The notes below the pieces were generated by a model. It was given only the letters and a program-made list of their open reading frames with translations. It was not told where the DNA came from and ran no database searches. A stretch of 64,000 bases of DNA from Fragilariopsis cylindrus CCMP1102 (lineage: Eukaryota; Bacillariophyta; Bacillariophyceae; Bacillariales; Bacillariaceae), in contig FMBT01000396.1 of the NCBI GenBank assembly GCA_900095095.1, positions 84,739 to 148,738 on the forward strand, given 5' to 3'. This document shows, one piece after another, positions 11,842 through 22,810 of this stretch. Every line of letters starts with the position of its first letter. Position 1 is the first letter of the stretch. A program made the position numbers and the translations under genes.

Positions 11842-13881
11842 ATTAATATATATATTTAATCTCCGAACGGTCTGATGGTCTTCGAAGGCCTCGAATTCCT
11901 TGAATATGGGGGCCTCAAGCTTCGAATCAAAGTATTTGTTGGTTTGCCTCTACTGTACACCATCAAATGTTTGATATTACAGATCAAATACTTAGCGTTC
12001 CAGTAGACCTCAAGCAGTCATTCCGGTTCGGTGCCGGACGTTGTTGAGATTGGACCGACGAACGCAGCAAACTAATTGACTTTTTCGTGTTTGTTCCTTA
12101 TGAAAGGAGTTCATGATCGACCTCTCGTGCAAATTAGATCCTCTCTTCATTCCTTACAGTATCGAATTGGTTACCTACCTCATTTATGCCGCGTTGATGC
12201 TGTAAGCGAAATTCCGTGCAGTGATCCTAAGTGAGAAGTAGTACATATGTGCATTACGTAACAGGTTATTATTTAAATTACTGTATTACGTAACGTATTC
12301 TCAATTCTCCTTCAATTAGCGCTCATTTAATCTACTATATTACAATATGTAAGAACGTTAGTACGAATGTTCGCATTTTTTAATCAATTAATTTATCATA
12401 AGTAGCTTTCAGTCCTTGTTGGAAGTAAATAGTGAGGCTCTTAAGTAAAGAATATGCACTATTTTCGCCAAAGAATAGGCACATGTGTAAAAAAACACTC
12501 TGATTCCTGTCATACAGTACGCCATTGCCATTACAACATAGTATCTTGCGCGAATACTACGCGCGTGGGAAACTGGAACGTTCCAGTTTTAAAATAAAAT
12601 AAAATACTGTAATACACGCATTTTACGTGAAATAAACAAAAAATATGAATTTATGTGGAAAAGACTACTATTTACTTATGGGGGGGGGGGGGGGGGGGGT
12701 CTAATAAATCAAAGAGAACATGCTCAAAGTGCTCATAGTAATGTAACAATCTATTCTATTATATACAAGGAAGAGGAAAATGTACCTACTTTGGTTTCAG
12801 GAGTACACTGATATTGATCTATTACAGATCAAATTAACTAAAAAATTGAGATTTAACACGTGAAAAACAGATGCAATTTTGGCCAAATATACTACTTACT
12901 CACTGGTAAATTGTTTGCCAGTACAACGGAGAAATGTTATATTGTAGTTACTTTATCTTGTTCAACCCTGTAGGCACCAAAGATTAGTATAATACAAAGG
13001 ACTGGTCAATTGGTGGATTAACGAGCTCCCTTCGAGTTATTAATTCCACCATAAAGAGGGTACTGTGTGTGCTTTTCACGTGTAGGTTCTAAAATAGAGG
13101 TCACGAGCAGACAGACGAGTAACTTTTGTGATTTAGATAATTTGGATCCATCTAAAATGTGCCATGAGTCAACTACATCTATGAAACAAGAAGATTATTC
13201 CTTGAATGTATAGCTTTGTAAATGGGCAGCCGAAAGGTGACAGCAAACTTAATATAATGAGATTGCGTAACAACATACTATATTAAATATCCAGGAAGGA
13301 ATATGTGTCAGCTTCATTCAATAGTACTGACTGTACAAGTTTGTTGTGTACATCTTGATGCTAAAAAGCTACATAATTTTTGAAGTAGGTGGGAAAAAAT
13401 ATCACATTACAATACTCTTGGTAGTATGTTCCAGGACAATGACATTTATGATTTTAACTGAGATAGATTTGAAACTTTGATTTTATACAAGTAGAGTAGT
13501 TGTTGGTAGCCACAGACAATGACATTGGAACATAAATGTGAGAGCATGAATAATGCTTCAGGAAAGACCAGAATATTGATGCCAGTTTATATCTGCATTT
13601 TCCAACCATCACTTAGGTATGACTACACTCTTCAGGTGGTGGCTTCTTCTGTTTGAAGATTATACTCTAGTACGTAACCAGTTTTGAAGACTATACTACT
13701 AGTACACATACAGTGATATTAAAGAAGAATATGGTCTGGTTTGCCTAAAGACAGGTTGAGGAGTGTTGCAAATATTTAAAGGGACTGGATAAACTACGCA
13801 TAAGGTAAAGAAGACATCATCTAGTGGTAGGCTAGTTGTGATAGTGTGCCCATAAAAAGGTTTTGGTTGAAGGTTTGGTGC
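11842..13881. other. Gene-poor 2 kb intergenic region
   Basis: No frame with recognisable features was seen on either strand. It contains the G20 homopolymer listed separately, a short AT-rich tract near 11845-11860 upstream of the transporter, and a CTAGTAC-rich stretch near 13660-13710. It could hold promoters, non-coding RNA or decayed mobile DNA; I see no terminal repeats. Confidence 0.4.
12680..12699. repeat. Uninterrupted G20 homopolymer
   Basis: Twenty consecutive G residues in otherwise AT-rich intergenic DNA. The tract could form a G-quadruplex, and its real length is uncertain given the indel behaviour of this assembly. Confidence 0.9.
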
Positions 13882-15636
13882 TTAATTTACAGCCTTAATC
13901 TTTCTTTTCGCCGTTGATAACATCCCGCATGCAGCATTTTCTTCATCACCGCGTGTTGTCCGTACAAAACAAAGAATGCCATTTTCTACTAAGATTTTTT
14001 GATATTCCACAACACGTTCCATTTTGGGTTGTCGATAGGTTGATGCAGGACCAGATGAAGCAGAAATATCATTCCAGGGTATGAGGTTGACTGTTAACTT
14101 GATTCCTTTTACCGCATCGGGTCCTTCAAAAAATGGGCGACAAAATTCTGCTAAATGCTCTGCATCCTCTGGTGAGTCATTGATCCCATCTAAAAGCGCA
14201 ATCTCAAGCATCGTATTACGAAGCCTCTTGGATCGTCCCTTTAATGCTTCCATCAAACCGTTTCGCAATTCCACCATCGTGTGTTTGGTGGTAGGAACTA
14301 ATTGACGCCGAATCTTATCCCTACTAGAATGTACACTCCATGCCAATACTACCGGGGCCTTCGATAAGGTTGAAAAAACTCGGGATTGGGGCAATTGTTG
14401 AATTGTGACACGCCGTGGTGCTAGAGAAAACATGTTGACATCAACCATGATTTTTGCAGCTTCAACAACGCTGTCAGCATTATCTGCTGGTTCCCCCATA
14501 CCCATAAAAACGCTTCAAGGACAAAAGGGGTATAGAAAATATTAGTAATGAACGAGAAAAATGGGTGAAGCAACGCGACGAACTTTAAATATTATTTGTT
14601 ATCTTTTTTTTTGTATGTCTTACCAGTTATCGATGGGATATAACATCTTACCCGTTCCATCATCGCTGCTACTAGTAGAATATCCTTGTTGTTGCGGAAG
14701 TAATCGGCATATTTTTTCGCCCAATACTATCAATTTGCGTACAGGAAGAGAGAGAAAAAAAACGGTATTGAGTTTTAATACCCTTAACTTTCTTATTAGT
14801 ACAGTAACTTTACTCATAATCTCGACTGACTCACCATTTGGGCTAATATTTCAGATGTAGTTAAACTGCGTACTATCCCATACGACCTGTGAACAGAATG
14901 TACATCCTTGTCGACATCCGACTTGAGATGAAACACAAAGGGTAGATCTTTTTCTCTCCTCCCAAGGAATAATCACAGTTTCAACTTCCAGACCATCAGA
15001 TACAATCTCAAGTAGAAGTTTAGTTGTACCGTCAGGAGAGATTGACAATTTGGATAATTTCATTCCCTCTTCAATACTATCCATTATACCGATCTTCTTC
15101 AAAGTATCATGTCCCAAACGGTTGGTGAACCCCTTTTATTTGTCCCTATCAATTGGTCTTTGACTTGTTGATGAGTCCATCCCTTCAAAAGGGACCTGCA
15201 TCTTCTTTATCGTCTTCTTCTTCTTTTGTTGTTGACTCATCAGCGTTACTACGACTGCTGTAGTACCAACTCGGATCTATGCCTATATTAAAACAATTCC
15301 AACATGCCTTTGCTTTTCCTGAGCCACCGAGATATTGTGAAAGTTCGTCGAACGTCAACGACAAGAGAGGAAAACTAGGAATTTCTATGTTGTTGTTGTT
15401 GTTCTCCTCTTCCTCCTGGACAGGATTTGACGGTTTTATATTGGTGATATTTCTGACGAAAGCTCAAATTGAATATCGTTCGTCACAAATAATGTAGTAG
15501 ACATAGATGATGAACGACCCGTCCTTCTTATTTGTTTCGATTGTTGTTGCGACGTCCATCCCTCTACCATGAGTACAACGGTGCAGGGTGTCGTGCATAT
15601 CACGCCCATTAAAATTGTGTGCATTAATCTCCTCAT
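13882..15636 (-). CDS. RlmN/Cfr-like radical SAM methyltransferase, organelle-targeted
   Basis: RlmN enzymes methylate C2 of adenine in 23S rRNA (A2503) and some tRNAs using a 4Fe-4S cluster and a Cys pair. The N-terminus has a signal-like hydrophobic segment, then [50 protein letters not shown] (the CxxxCxxC cluster motif), STGRMG and [13 protein letters not shown]. After introns at 14727-14834 and 14513-14623 come [43 protein letters not shown] and VNLIPWND, ending near NAACGML with the late catalytic Cys. Exons are 14835-15636, 14624-14726 and 13882-14512. Several one-base deletions are needed (near 15450, 15170, 15130, the CTFC-RMG segment around 14875-14890, and 14400). Plastid or mitochondrial rRNA is the likely substrate. 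Confidence 0.82.
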
Positions 15637-16048
15637 AATTTTGTGTGTGATTTTTATGGCAGGTGATACCGATAGAATAGCCTATTGTATTGTCAATAAA
15701 ATAAATGATAAAGTAATTACCACTGTCAATATTATATGTTCTACAGTGTTTGTATTTGAATGAATTAAATTAAAAAACATCACAGAAAATGAAACAGAAA
15801 CACATCTTTGGCTGTCAGCTGTCAAGCATGAATTGAAGTTAATGCGGGACTGACAGCAACAGGGCCAAGCTTTTCATGCCGCGCGCGCGCATATTTATTT
15901 CCAACCAATCGCAAATCGAACAAGCAGAACACAAAGCCGAAAGCTGAAAGCACAAACAACATCATTACTGGATAACAACAAACAACAACACTAAACACAT
16001 CATTGTACACTTTAGCCTGTCGATACTGCAACGCCTATCCAGATAATA
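15637..16048. other. Divergent promoter region
   Basis: It lies between the RlmN-like gene and RPC9, which start in opposite directions. A short GCGCGCGCGC alternation occurs near 15880-15890. No coding or RNA feature was seen. Confidence 0.35.
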
Positions 16049-16616
16049 ATGGAAATTCTAACCGATTCTAAATCCCGTAATCCGGTCCTCCTTCCCAATC
16101 TTACCCTAATGGAATGTTGGAAAAGGATGTTCGAGACAACAAGAAGATACAACGAGAGAAGCAAAAGAAACAACGACGAAACGGTCGCCATAATAATGAC
16201 AAAAGCAAATTCGAGCATCGTGATTGGATTCAGGAACACGTTTAGAGTACTTGAAAAGCACACCTTGCGTCAACATAAAACCCACCTCGAAGTTAGAAGA
16301 ATTAAAATCTAAAGTGAAGGGATACGGTGTCACCGAAGCAGAATCTATTCAAATTCTTAATCTTATGCCAACAGAGCCAGTTGAAATCCATTTGATGGTA
16401 GAAGATTTGCACTCGCGGATGTCGGAAACGAAACAAGAAGAATTTTTAACTATGATTCAATCCTACAACTCAACGACGAATAATAGTAGTAATGACGATA
16501 CGACGCAACAAAACACACCTGATGTCGTAGAAGATTCGATAGAATCTTTAGAAAAAATGCATGACGAGGACAACGACAACGAGCTTGTTGACGCTATGAT
16601 CAAACAAGAAATATAG
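16049..16616 (+). CDS. RPC9: RNA polymerase III subunit RPC9 (Rpc17/CRCP)
   Basis: RPC9 pairs with RPC8 to form the Pol III stalk that contacts TFIIIB during initiation at tRNA and 5S genes. The frame opens at ATG 16049 with NPVLLPNLTLME, the family's N-terminal 'LS-N-EV' region, then a Lys/Gln-rich linker, EHRDWIQEHV and LEYLKSTPC. The HRDC-like core follows: KVKGYGVTEAESIQILNLMP and PVEIHLMVEDLHSRM, with an acidic tail ending IKQEI. Two one-base deletions are inferred: AA near 16113 (restoring MEMLEKD) and TTT near 16241 (restoring HVLEYLK). The inserted linker and C-terminal acidic extension make it longer than the human 148-residue protein. Confidence 0.82.
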
Positions 16617-17597
16617 CCCGAATCAGCACCGTTCTTGTATTATTTTGCAGCTTCAAACGAACACAAACAAAAACAAAGAACGGATCACAATGGAAAGAAA
16701 GAAAACCCACCATCGATTCATTCATTTATATATCCGACATCATTTATTACTGTGTGTACACATTTTTCGGATAAAAATGTCTACATCGATTGGTTAGTTA
16801 ATTCTTAAATGAACACTCAAGTTGGACGAAAGAAGTACGTTAAAAGGTATGGTCATTTCTGGTAGTAGGTAGTATAAATAAGATGATTTTATTAATATTA
16901 TCTCTAATCGATGATATATTCTACTCATCATAAGATCTTATTCTTGCAAAAGCGATGTATATATTCATTTCCTCAGAAACATATATTTATTTCATTCCCC
17001 TCCCAAAATATAATTACTGCCTTCCCGAACTGAAAAGTAGTCTCTCTCTCCATGAAGTGAAAGTAGATGGACACTCCCCGATATGTGCTATATCCTTTTC
17101 TATTATTCAAATCCCGCCTTTCTTTCTCCCTTGATTGTGTGTGTGTTGGGTGTATTTAGTGTTATAGCTATTTTTTTGTAAGGCGTTCAATAGAGAAAAC
17201 GCCATTGTCGATACATTATTTGAATTATTTGTTTGTTAATGCTACAGTATTGTCTATTGTTCTATGTGGATATGAGTTAGTCCTTAAAATATTGCGCGAA
17301 TGTCACGTGTTATTATTTGTTGTACCGGTATGCTTTAGCGCGTGTCAATTTCTACCGTAGTGAGTAGGACGGAAGATCAAGATTGAAATCTGAAATCTGA
17401 AATCTGCCTGTTGGGAAATTTAATCGTAAGTAATACTCAATACTGTAATAAAGCAACGCGATAAAGTTGTTAACATAACCATCGATCAATCCTGAAATAC
17501 CACACATACTGTAGCTAATTTTCAAAAGACATCTCTCTATATCTCTCTTTTATTATTGTCCTCAGCACGTAGCTAGAGACGATTTTCTTTTTAAAAA
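16617..17597. other. Intergenic region
   Basis: Nearly 1 kb of AT-rich DNA between RPC9 and the ferredoxin-like gene, both on the plus strand. No RNA gene, repeat array or convincing coding sequence was found. A short GAAATCT tandem repeat lies near 17385-17405. Confidence 0.35.
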
Positions 17598-18374
17598 ATG
17601 ACGAATCGAAATAATAAGTTTCGATGCACTGTGATTCTTTTGCTACAGATTATTGGTAGCACAACTTCTTTCCAACAACTGAATGATATCAGAAGTGCGA
17701 ACAAAGCTCGTTGCCTACCGACGAGAAGTGCATCGACTTTATCATCTTTATCTGCAGCAGCAGCATCAGAATCCTCTTCGTCGTCGTCGTCGTCAAAGAC
17801 ACCATCAACTGAAGAATATACAGTACAATTACATTATGAAAACAATTCATGTGATATCCAAGTTAGATCAAATGAAAATTTGTTAACAGCATTTGAACGG
17901 AATCAACATTCGTTGGAACAAAAATTAGGTCTCCCCAGTCATATGATTCCATCTGATTGTCGGAAAGGGAATTGTTTAACATGCACAGGTACACATGCCT
18001 CAGCATCAAGTCGATCAAGTTCAGGTACATCAGTTGTCTGTGATGATGATGGTTTGTCGCCACATATGTCACAAACAATACAAGAAAAGGGATACATATT
18101 AACATGTTCCACAAGAGTTATTGGAGAAGGATTACAATTAAATCTAGGTGAAAATCAAAAAGTTTGGAAAGATGTATACCAAGAACGATTTGAAAATGGA
18201 CCGGTTCAGGATGTAGCATGGGCTGCAATGGCTAGAACTAAACGATTAAGTGATGAACGGAACAAACCTAGATGGCAAAAAGCAACAGAAGAAGGAATAA
18301 TATTGGCGGGAGATAATGATGAATCAGACGACTCATCATCTACTACTACTACGACTAGCGATGACAAAGAGTAA
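17598..18374 (+). CDS. Plastid ferredoxin-like [2Fe-2S] protein with C-terminal extension
   Basis: An intact frame of 258 codons. A hydrophobic signal (TVILLLQIIG) ends in STTSF, an ASAF-like site, followed by a Ser/Ala-rich transit-like region. The ferredoxin fold spans about residues 72-190: YTVQLHYEN, then the cluster motif DCRKGNCLTC (C-x4-C-x2-C) and the distal Cys in GYILTCSTRVIGEGLQL. A short Ser-rich insert sits between the third and fourth Cys. About 70 extra residues follow the fold (KVWKDVYQERF, PRWQKATEEG) and end in an Asp/Ser/Thr tail. It is longer than photosynthetic ferredoxin (about 97 residues) and so probably a specialised electron carrier; the partner is unknown. Confidence 0.8.
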   Translation: MTNRNNKFRCTVILLLQIIGSTTSFQQLNDIRSANKARCLPTRSASTLSSLSAAAASESSSSSSSSKTPSTEEYTVQLHYENNSCDIQVRSNENLLTAFERNQHSLEQKLGLPSHMIPSDCRKGNCLTCTGTHASASSRSSSGTSVVCDDDGLSPHMSQTIQEKGYILTCSTRVIGEGLQLNLGENQKVWKDVYQERFENGPVQDVAWAAMARTKRLSDERNKPRWQKATEEGIILAGDNDESDDSSSTTTTTSDDKE

Positions 18375-18607
18375 TAATATATGCTCAAGTCAACAAGCAA
18401 ATCCTTTGTTTTATTTCTACTTTTACGTACTATACTCAATACAGCACTATTATATATTAGATAAGAAAAAGTTCATTTTTTGAAAGCTTTAAAGTATGCA
18501 TATGAATATTAATAAAAGAAAAAAGAAACATTTATGAAACTAAATTATTGTTTTTTTGCTAAAAGTGAAAGTTGGAAAATATCCACTCATATCGAGCAAT
18601 ATATACT

Positions 18608-21600
18608 TCAAGGTATAAACTCGAACAAAAATTCCAAAACTCCCCCATTCATACCAGTCGTATTATACAATCGGGAATTGACCATCCTTGGGAGTGAAAT
18701 TGTCATTTTTGCATCGGGCCATCGAGTCCAAAGAATTGTATTGATTTTCGGTCCCAACTTGATTTCAACAATTTTCTTTTGACGAGATGTTAGCCGGTAG
18801 TAAGGAATCCAATTCTCGGCTTGCATTTTTCGATCCTCCAATGGTGTATTCTCGTCTTGGTTGTTGCCAATTTCGTACCGCCAAAGGGCATGTTTTTGAG
18901 GGTAAAACTTTTGATCATCCGGGTGAATCTTCATGCGTTCCAATTCCAAAGGACGAATTTGATTTTCGCTTTCTCTGGTATTGTTCGATTTATGTTCCTC
19001 TACACTGACTGTCTTGACAAGGTTTTCGCGACGACGTCGTTCCATCAATAGAGATTTTGTGCTTTCTGTACCTTGACGATGATGATGATCCGAAAACCGA
19101 GAAAGAAGTTCTTTGGACGGAATCTGATTTTTTTCCTTGGAGGTTATCAATCGCATCCCAGATTTTCCGCGTTGTCCGTACCATCCATTCCAATGACAAA
19201 AATCGATCGACATTCCCGGCTGATCTACTTTCGACACAGTTTCCAGATCCGGTAACTGTCCACCAAATTTGCAACCCCAGCGACCCTCAAAGGATAGCAC
19301 CGAATAACACGTATCTCCTCGCAACAGCCAAACAGGATTTTTGGGCCGAGCCAATGAATGTCCGACCTCTCCAGAATGTTCAGTCAAGAGACCAAAACCC
19401 AATCCTTCGGTCGAGCAATTACTCCAATTCGAGTGAGCGCGTCCTGTTAGAATCAACGTCAGTAGTTGAACCGATGCACATTCATTGCCCGGAGGTGTTG
19501 TATCTAACAGCTTCCTGGGGTCGATACGGATATTCAAAGGTAAAGGCTTTTCCTCGTAGATCTTTTTTTGTAGTTCTTCGCAGGTGCAACGAATCAAAGA
19601 CCGGATACTTTTGTTGTTACTTGAAGAAGTGCATCCACCCCAAATTTCTTTAGGTTCTGCCTTTACACTTAACTGCCTCAATTGCCGGGCGATTACTTTG
19701 TGTCCGTGGATTTTGGTAATTGTCTCTAAGAGAAGCGCGACGCCACCTTTCGCAGTAAATGCTCTCATATTGCTTCTAACGTACAGTTTTATATCACGGA
19801 TGTTCGTCCACGACGTCTTGACCTTCACGTCATTGTTGTACGCCGGTCCCTCAGCAGTTCTAGATGAAATAGTGACTTTCTCATCATCCCAAACGCATGT
19901 GGGAATCAAGTCCAGACGTCGACGCATTTGTTCCTTCTTATTTTTTAATGTCGCTTTCTTCTCTGAATTCGTCGTCTTATCATTGCTACTAACAGGTTCA
20001 TCAGTGCTGTTGTTGTTGTTATTATAACTTCCATCTGATCTTTCACTCTTCTTGTTCTGTTTTCGTTCTTCGGTAGCTTGTTGTTTTTCCTTCGTATTAG
20101 TGTTGGTATTATCCATGTTATCATAAGCACGAATGGTTTTGCGATAAGCCTTTTGTTTTCGTTTCAACGACGCTCGAGCAGCGACGAAGATTAATGAAGA
20201 AAGAGCATCAACCAATCGTGATTCAAACTCCCGTTTCCTTTCTTCAGCGGTGAGAGAGGCATACGGTTTTTTGCCCGATGTACAGTTAACTTCATCTCCT
20301 TGAATGGAAACTCCCGTATACAGTAAGGCAGTAACACTTGAAATGATTGCCGTGAGGGCTTTGCAATGGTAAGGCGGTGGCACTGCATTCCGGTTACCAC
20401 CAGTTTGTTGTTGTCTCCAGGTAAAGAATTCAATATCTTCAACGTTCGGAGATTTAATGACAAGGCCTGATCCGCAATCTGATAACTCAAAGCCACAGTT
20501 CAACCATGTGTGAGGAATTCCCACGACAGCAGATGATACGTCTATCTGTACATCCACCACCGCCGATCCGAGAGAAGAAGATGCGTTGTTATCTGCATCC
20601 TTCTCTTCCCCAGCAACAATTTGGACCTCGTCATCATCTTCTGCTACGACATTGCCCCCCTCGTTGTTGTTGTTGTTGTTGTCATTATTATTGTTATCGT
20701 CGTTGTTATTGTTTTCTTCACCCGGAGGCAGAGGCGGTGGCAAAGGGGTGAAGGTTCCCCATAAAGAATCCGAAGATAATGAGGGTTTTACATCAACCTC
20801 TAGCCAGTCACTATCACTAATATAATCTCCAGGATCTTCTAAATCATTGCCATCCCCCGAACGATGACGTCTTCCTTTTCTCGGTTCCCGTTCAGGACTT
20901 GGAAACATTTTTTTATAAATATTAAGTTGGTTTGGCGCTACCTTTCGAGAAATACTTTCGGCTGCCTTGAAGACTGCAGCTCGACGAGCAGTATCCATCT
21001 TCAAGGGAGATTTAGGTCTACGTGGTGGATTCCCCCGTCGGCGGGTTTGTTTTCTTTTTACTTCACCTAATTCATCATCGGAAACCGAAATAGATGCTTC
21101 GGCTTCACCATCTAATTCAATAATCCCCCTCTGGGGGGCCCTCTGGGGAGCCCTCTGGGGTCCTCCTCTTGCGTATCTTGGGCGATTACGTCGAGCAGCC
21201 CGTCGTTGCGCTGCTGCATTGTCAAAGAGCCCCTGTATGTCGTTATTATCAGGATCATCACCGTCATCATCTTGATCGTTACCTTCATTATTGCGATTAA
21301 TGGCGGGCATTTTTTCGTCGTCATTATTATCTGATTCATTGTTGGAATCGTCATTGTTATTTTTGAAATTGTTTTTACGATTCTTCTTTTTCTTCTTCTT
21401 TTTCTTTTCGTCTTTTTCTTCTGCCGCACGAAAATCTGAATCCAAACTTCGTCGAAGTCGACGTTTTGGTTGAGGTGATGAATCATCTTCTAAATACGCT
21501 TCTAAATTCGATCTCTTGAGGTTCTTCTTGGAGGATGAACTGTTCCGCGTGCTCCGGCGGCGTTGACCTGGTAAAGCATCCTTTGCATCATCATCGTCAC

Positions 21601-22261
21601 CCGACTCATTGTCGTCATCGTCGTCTTGATGTCCATGTCGTTGTGATGAACGTTGACCACGTGCAGCGGGTTTTCGATCTAATCCCTCATCGTTGAGACG
21701 AGCATCATCAGCGTGATTGTCCGCCATTGCTGCAGCCGCCATATGATTGTTGTTGTTGTTGTTGTTGTTGTTGGCCTGAGATGCAAAATAATTATCCCAA
21801 TATAAATTCATTGCCAAGGATAGGTTACCAGCTGCTGCTTCCAAGACGTTAGATGCGATCTCAAGATCGATGTGGATATCTTCGTGTTCGGGTTCACCAC
21901 CAGCACCCAGGCCTGCTTGCTGTGGAGCACCCTGTTGAAGCATATTATAAAACGCTGTAAGAACCTCGTTCTGGGATGGTGGTTGTTGGGCCTCGTCTCC
22001 TCCTCCTCCTGCTTCATCATTGTTATTATTAAGATTGTCACGATTATTATTCGATGGTCCACCCTTGCGTTTATTTTTACTGCTACCTCCACCTGCTACG
22101 CTTCTTTTGTCACGACGACGACTGCTGCGTTCTTCTTGTTTGACCTCCCGTTCGTCTTCTTTTTTAATACTGCCGCCGCCTGCAGAAGTAGCATCTGCTG
22201 CTGCTGCTGCTGCGGCAATGCTGTTTCGACGTGCAGCGCGTTGGGCACGAGATTCGGTCAT
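18608..22261 (-). CDS. Large UBA-like/MINDY-type (DUF4205-like) protein
   Basis: One unbroken frame. I choose ATG 22261 (MTESRAQRAARRNS) because the upstream in-frame extension from 22471 looks like leader sequence. The N-terminal half is disordered (poly-Asn, Ala, Asp and Lys runs) with a UBA-like helix set, ASNVLEAAAGNLSLAMNLYW. The C-terminal half resembles MINDY-3/4 deubiquitinases that cut Lys48 chains: PPPYHCKALTAIISSV (Cys 633, where the family has GGPCG), LLTLILTGRAHSNW, EVGHSLARPKNPVWLL and DTCYSVLSFE. The last is where MINDY-3/4 have the catalytic His (E-S/T-H-F/Y-S/T-V-L); here it is Cys 985. It may be a divergent enzyme or a pseudo-enzyme. A basic tail follows. The family assignment rests on motifs only. 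Confidence 0.6.
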   Translation of the reverse strand: MTESRAQRAARRNSIAAAAAAADATSAGGGSIKKEDEREVKQEERSSRRRDKRSVAGGGSSKNKRKGGPSNNNRDNLNNNNDEAGGGGDEAQQPPSQNEVLTAFYNMLQQGAPQQAGLGAGGEPEHEDIHIDLEIASNVLEAAAGNLSLAMNLYWDNYFASQANNNNNNNNNHMAAAAMADNHADDARLNDEGLDRKPAARGQRSSQRHGHQDDDDDNESGDDDDAKDALPGQRRRSTRNSSSSKKNLKRSNLEAYLEDDSSPQPKRRLRRSLDSDFRAAEEKDEKKKKKKKKNRKNNFKNNNDDSNNESDNNDDEKMPAINRNNEGNDQDDDGDDPDNNDIQGLFDNAAAQRRAARRNRPRYARGGPQRAPQRAPQRGIIELDGEAEASISVSDDELGEVKRKQTRRRGNPPRRPKSPLKMDTARRAAVFKAAESISRKVAPNQLNIYKKMFPSPEREPRKGRRHRSGDGNDLEDPGDYISDSDWLEVDVKPSLSSDSLWGTFTPLPPPLPPGEENNNNDDNNNNDNNNNNNEGGNVVAEDDDEVQIVAGEEKDADNNASSSLGSAVVDVQIDVSSAVVGIPHTWLNCGFELSDCGSGLVIKSPNVEDIEFFTWRQQQTGGNRNAVPPPYHCKALTAIISSVTALLYTGVSIQGDEVNCTSGKKPYASLTAEERKREFESRLVDALSSLIFVAARASLKRKQKAYRKTIRAYDNMDNTNTNTKEKQQATEERKQNKKSERSDGSYNNNNNSTDEPVSSNDKTTNSEKKATLKNKKEQMRRRLDLIPTCVWDDEKVTISSRTAEGPAYNNDVKVKTSWTNIRDIKLYVRSNMRAFTAKGGVALLLETITKIHGHKVIARQLRQLSVKAEPKEIWGGCTSSSNNKSIRSLIRCTCEELQKKIYEEKPLPLNIRIDPRKLLDTTPPGNECASVQLLTLILTGRAHSNWSNCSTEGLGFGLLTEHSGEVGHSLARPKNPVWLLRGDTCYSVLSFEGRWGCKFGGQLPDLETVSKVDQPGMSIDFCHWNGWYGQRGKSGMRLITSKEKNQIPSKELLSRFSDHHHRQGTESTKSLLMERRRRENLVKTVSVEEHKSNNTRESENQIRPLELERMKIHPDDQKFYPQKHALWRYEIGNNQDENTPLEDRKMQAENWIPYYRLTSRQKKIVEIKLGPKINTILWTRWPDAKMTISLPRMVNSRLYNTTGMNGGVLEFLFEFIP

Positions 22262-22810
22262 ACTGATGATGGGGATACCGTAAGGGTTCGAGGATATACA
22301 ATATAAGAGGTTGTAATGGTCTGTAGATGGAATGTAAGAGGGGGGCAGCGATGAGTGTTTTAAGTTAGTTGTGTCGTTCTTTGCTTGTCTGGTTGTTGCC
22401 TCTTGTATGTTGTCCGCTTTCACTTGCATTTTGATAGGACCGAAAACAATAACAAAGAAGCGTGCGTGCATTCAAAATTAATATGATTTGACATTCGCTC
22501 GTATTTAAATTTCGATTCGATTCGATTCGATTCATTCGACTCAATTTACAGACGGGACTGATAAAAACCTGATCAGGGCCAAACGTCACAAAACTGAAAA
22601 CAAGAAAATAAAACAATTGATTGATGATTGATGGATGTGATGTGATGCGAATAAATACTGTAGATCAAAGTGTGTAAAAGAAGTTTCTTCAAAGTCAAAG
22701 TAACGAATCAAAACAATTGATACAACAGTCGACTCGCCATTGTGTCAGAAGTCAGCTAGCTAGTTGGAAAAACAGATAATCGAAAGGAAAACAAAACGAG
22801 TGTTGCCGAT
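22262..22810. other. Divergent promoter region
   Basis: It lies between the MINDY-like gene and the prolyl 4-hydroxylase gene. It includes a GATTC repeat (about 22515-22535) and TGATGTGATG repeats near 22625-22650. An in-frame N-terminal extension of the MINDY-like gene to ATG 22471 is possible. Confidence 0.35.

Noticed and set aside
18787-22306. Many plus-strand frames opposite the MINDY-like gene
   Set aside because: They are antisense shadows of one long low-complexity coding sequence; none has a recognisable domain.
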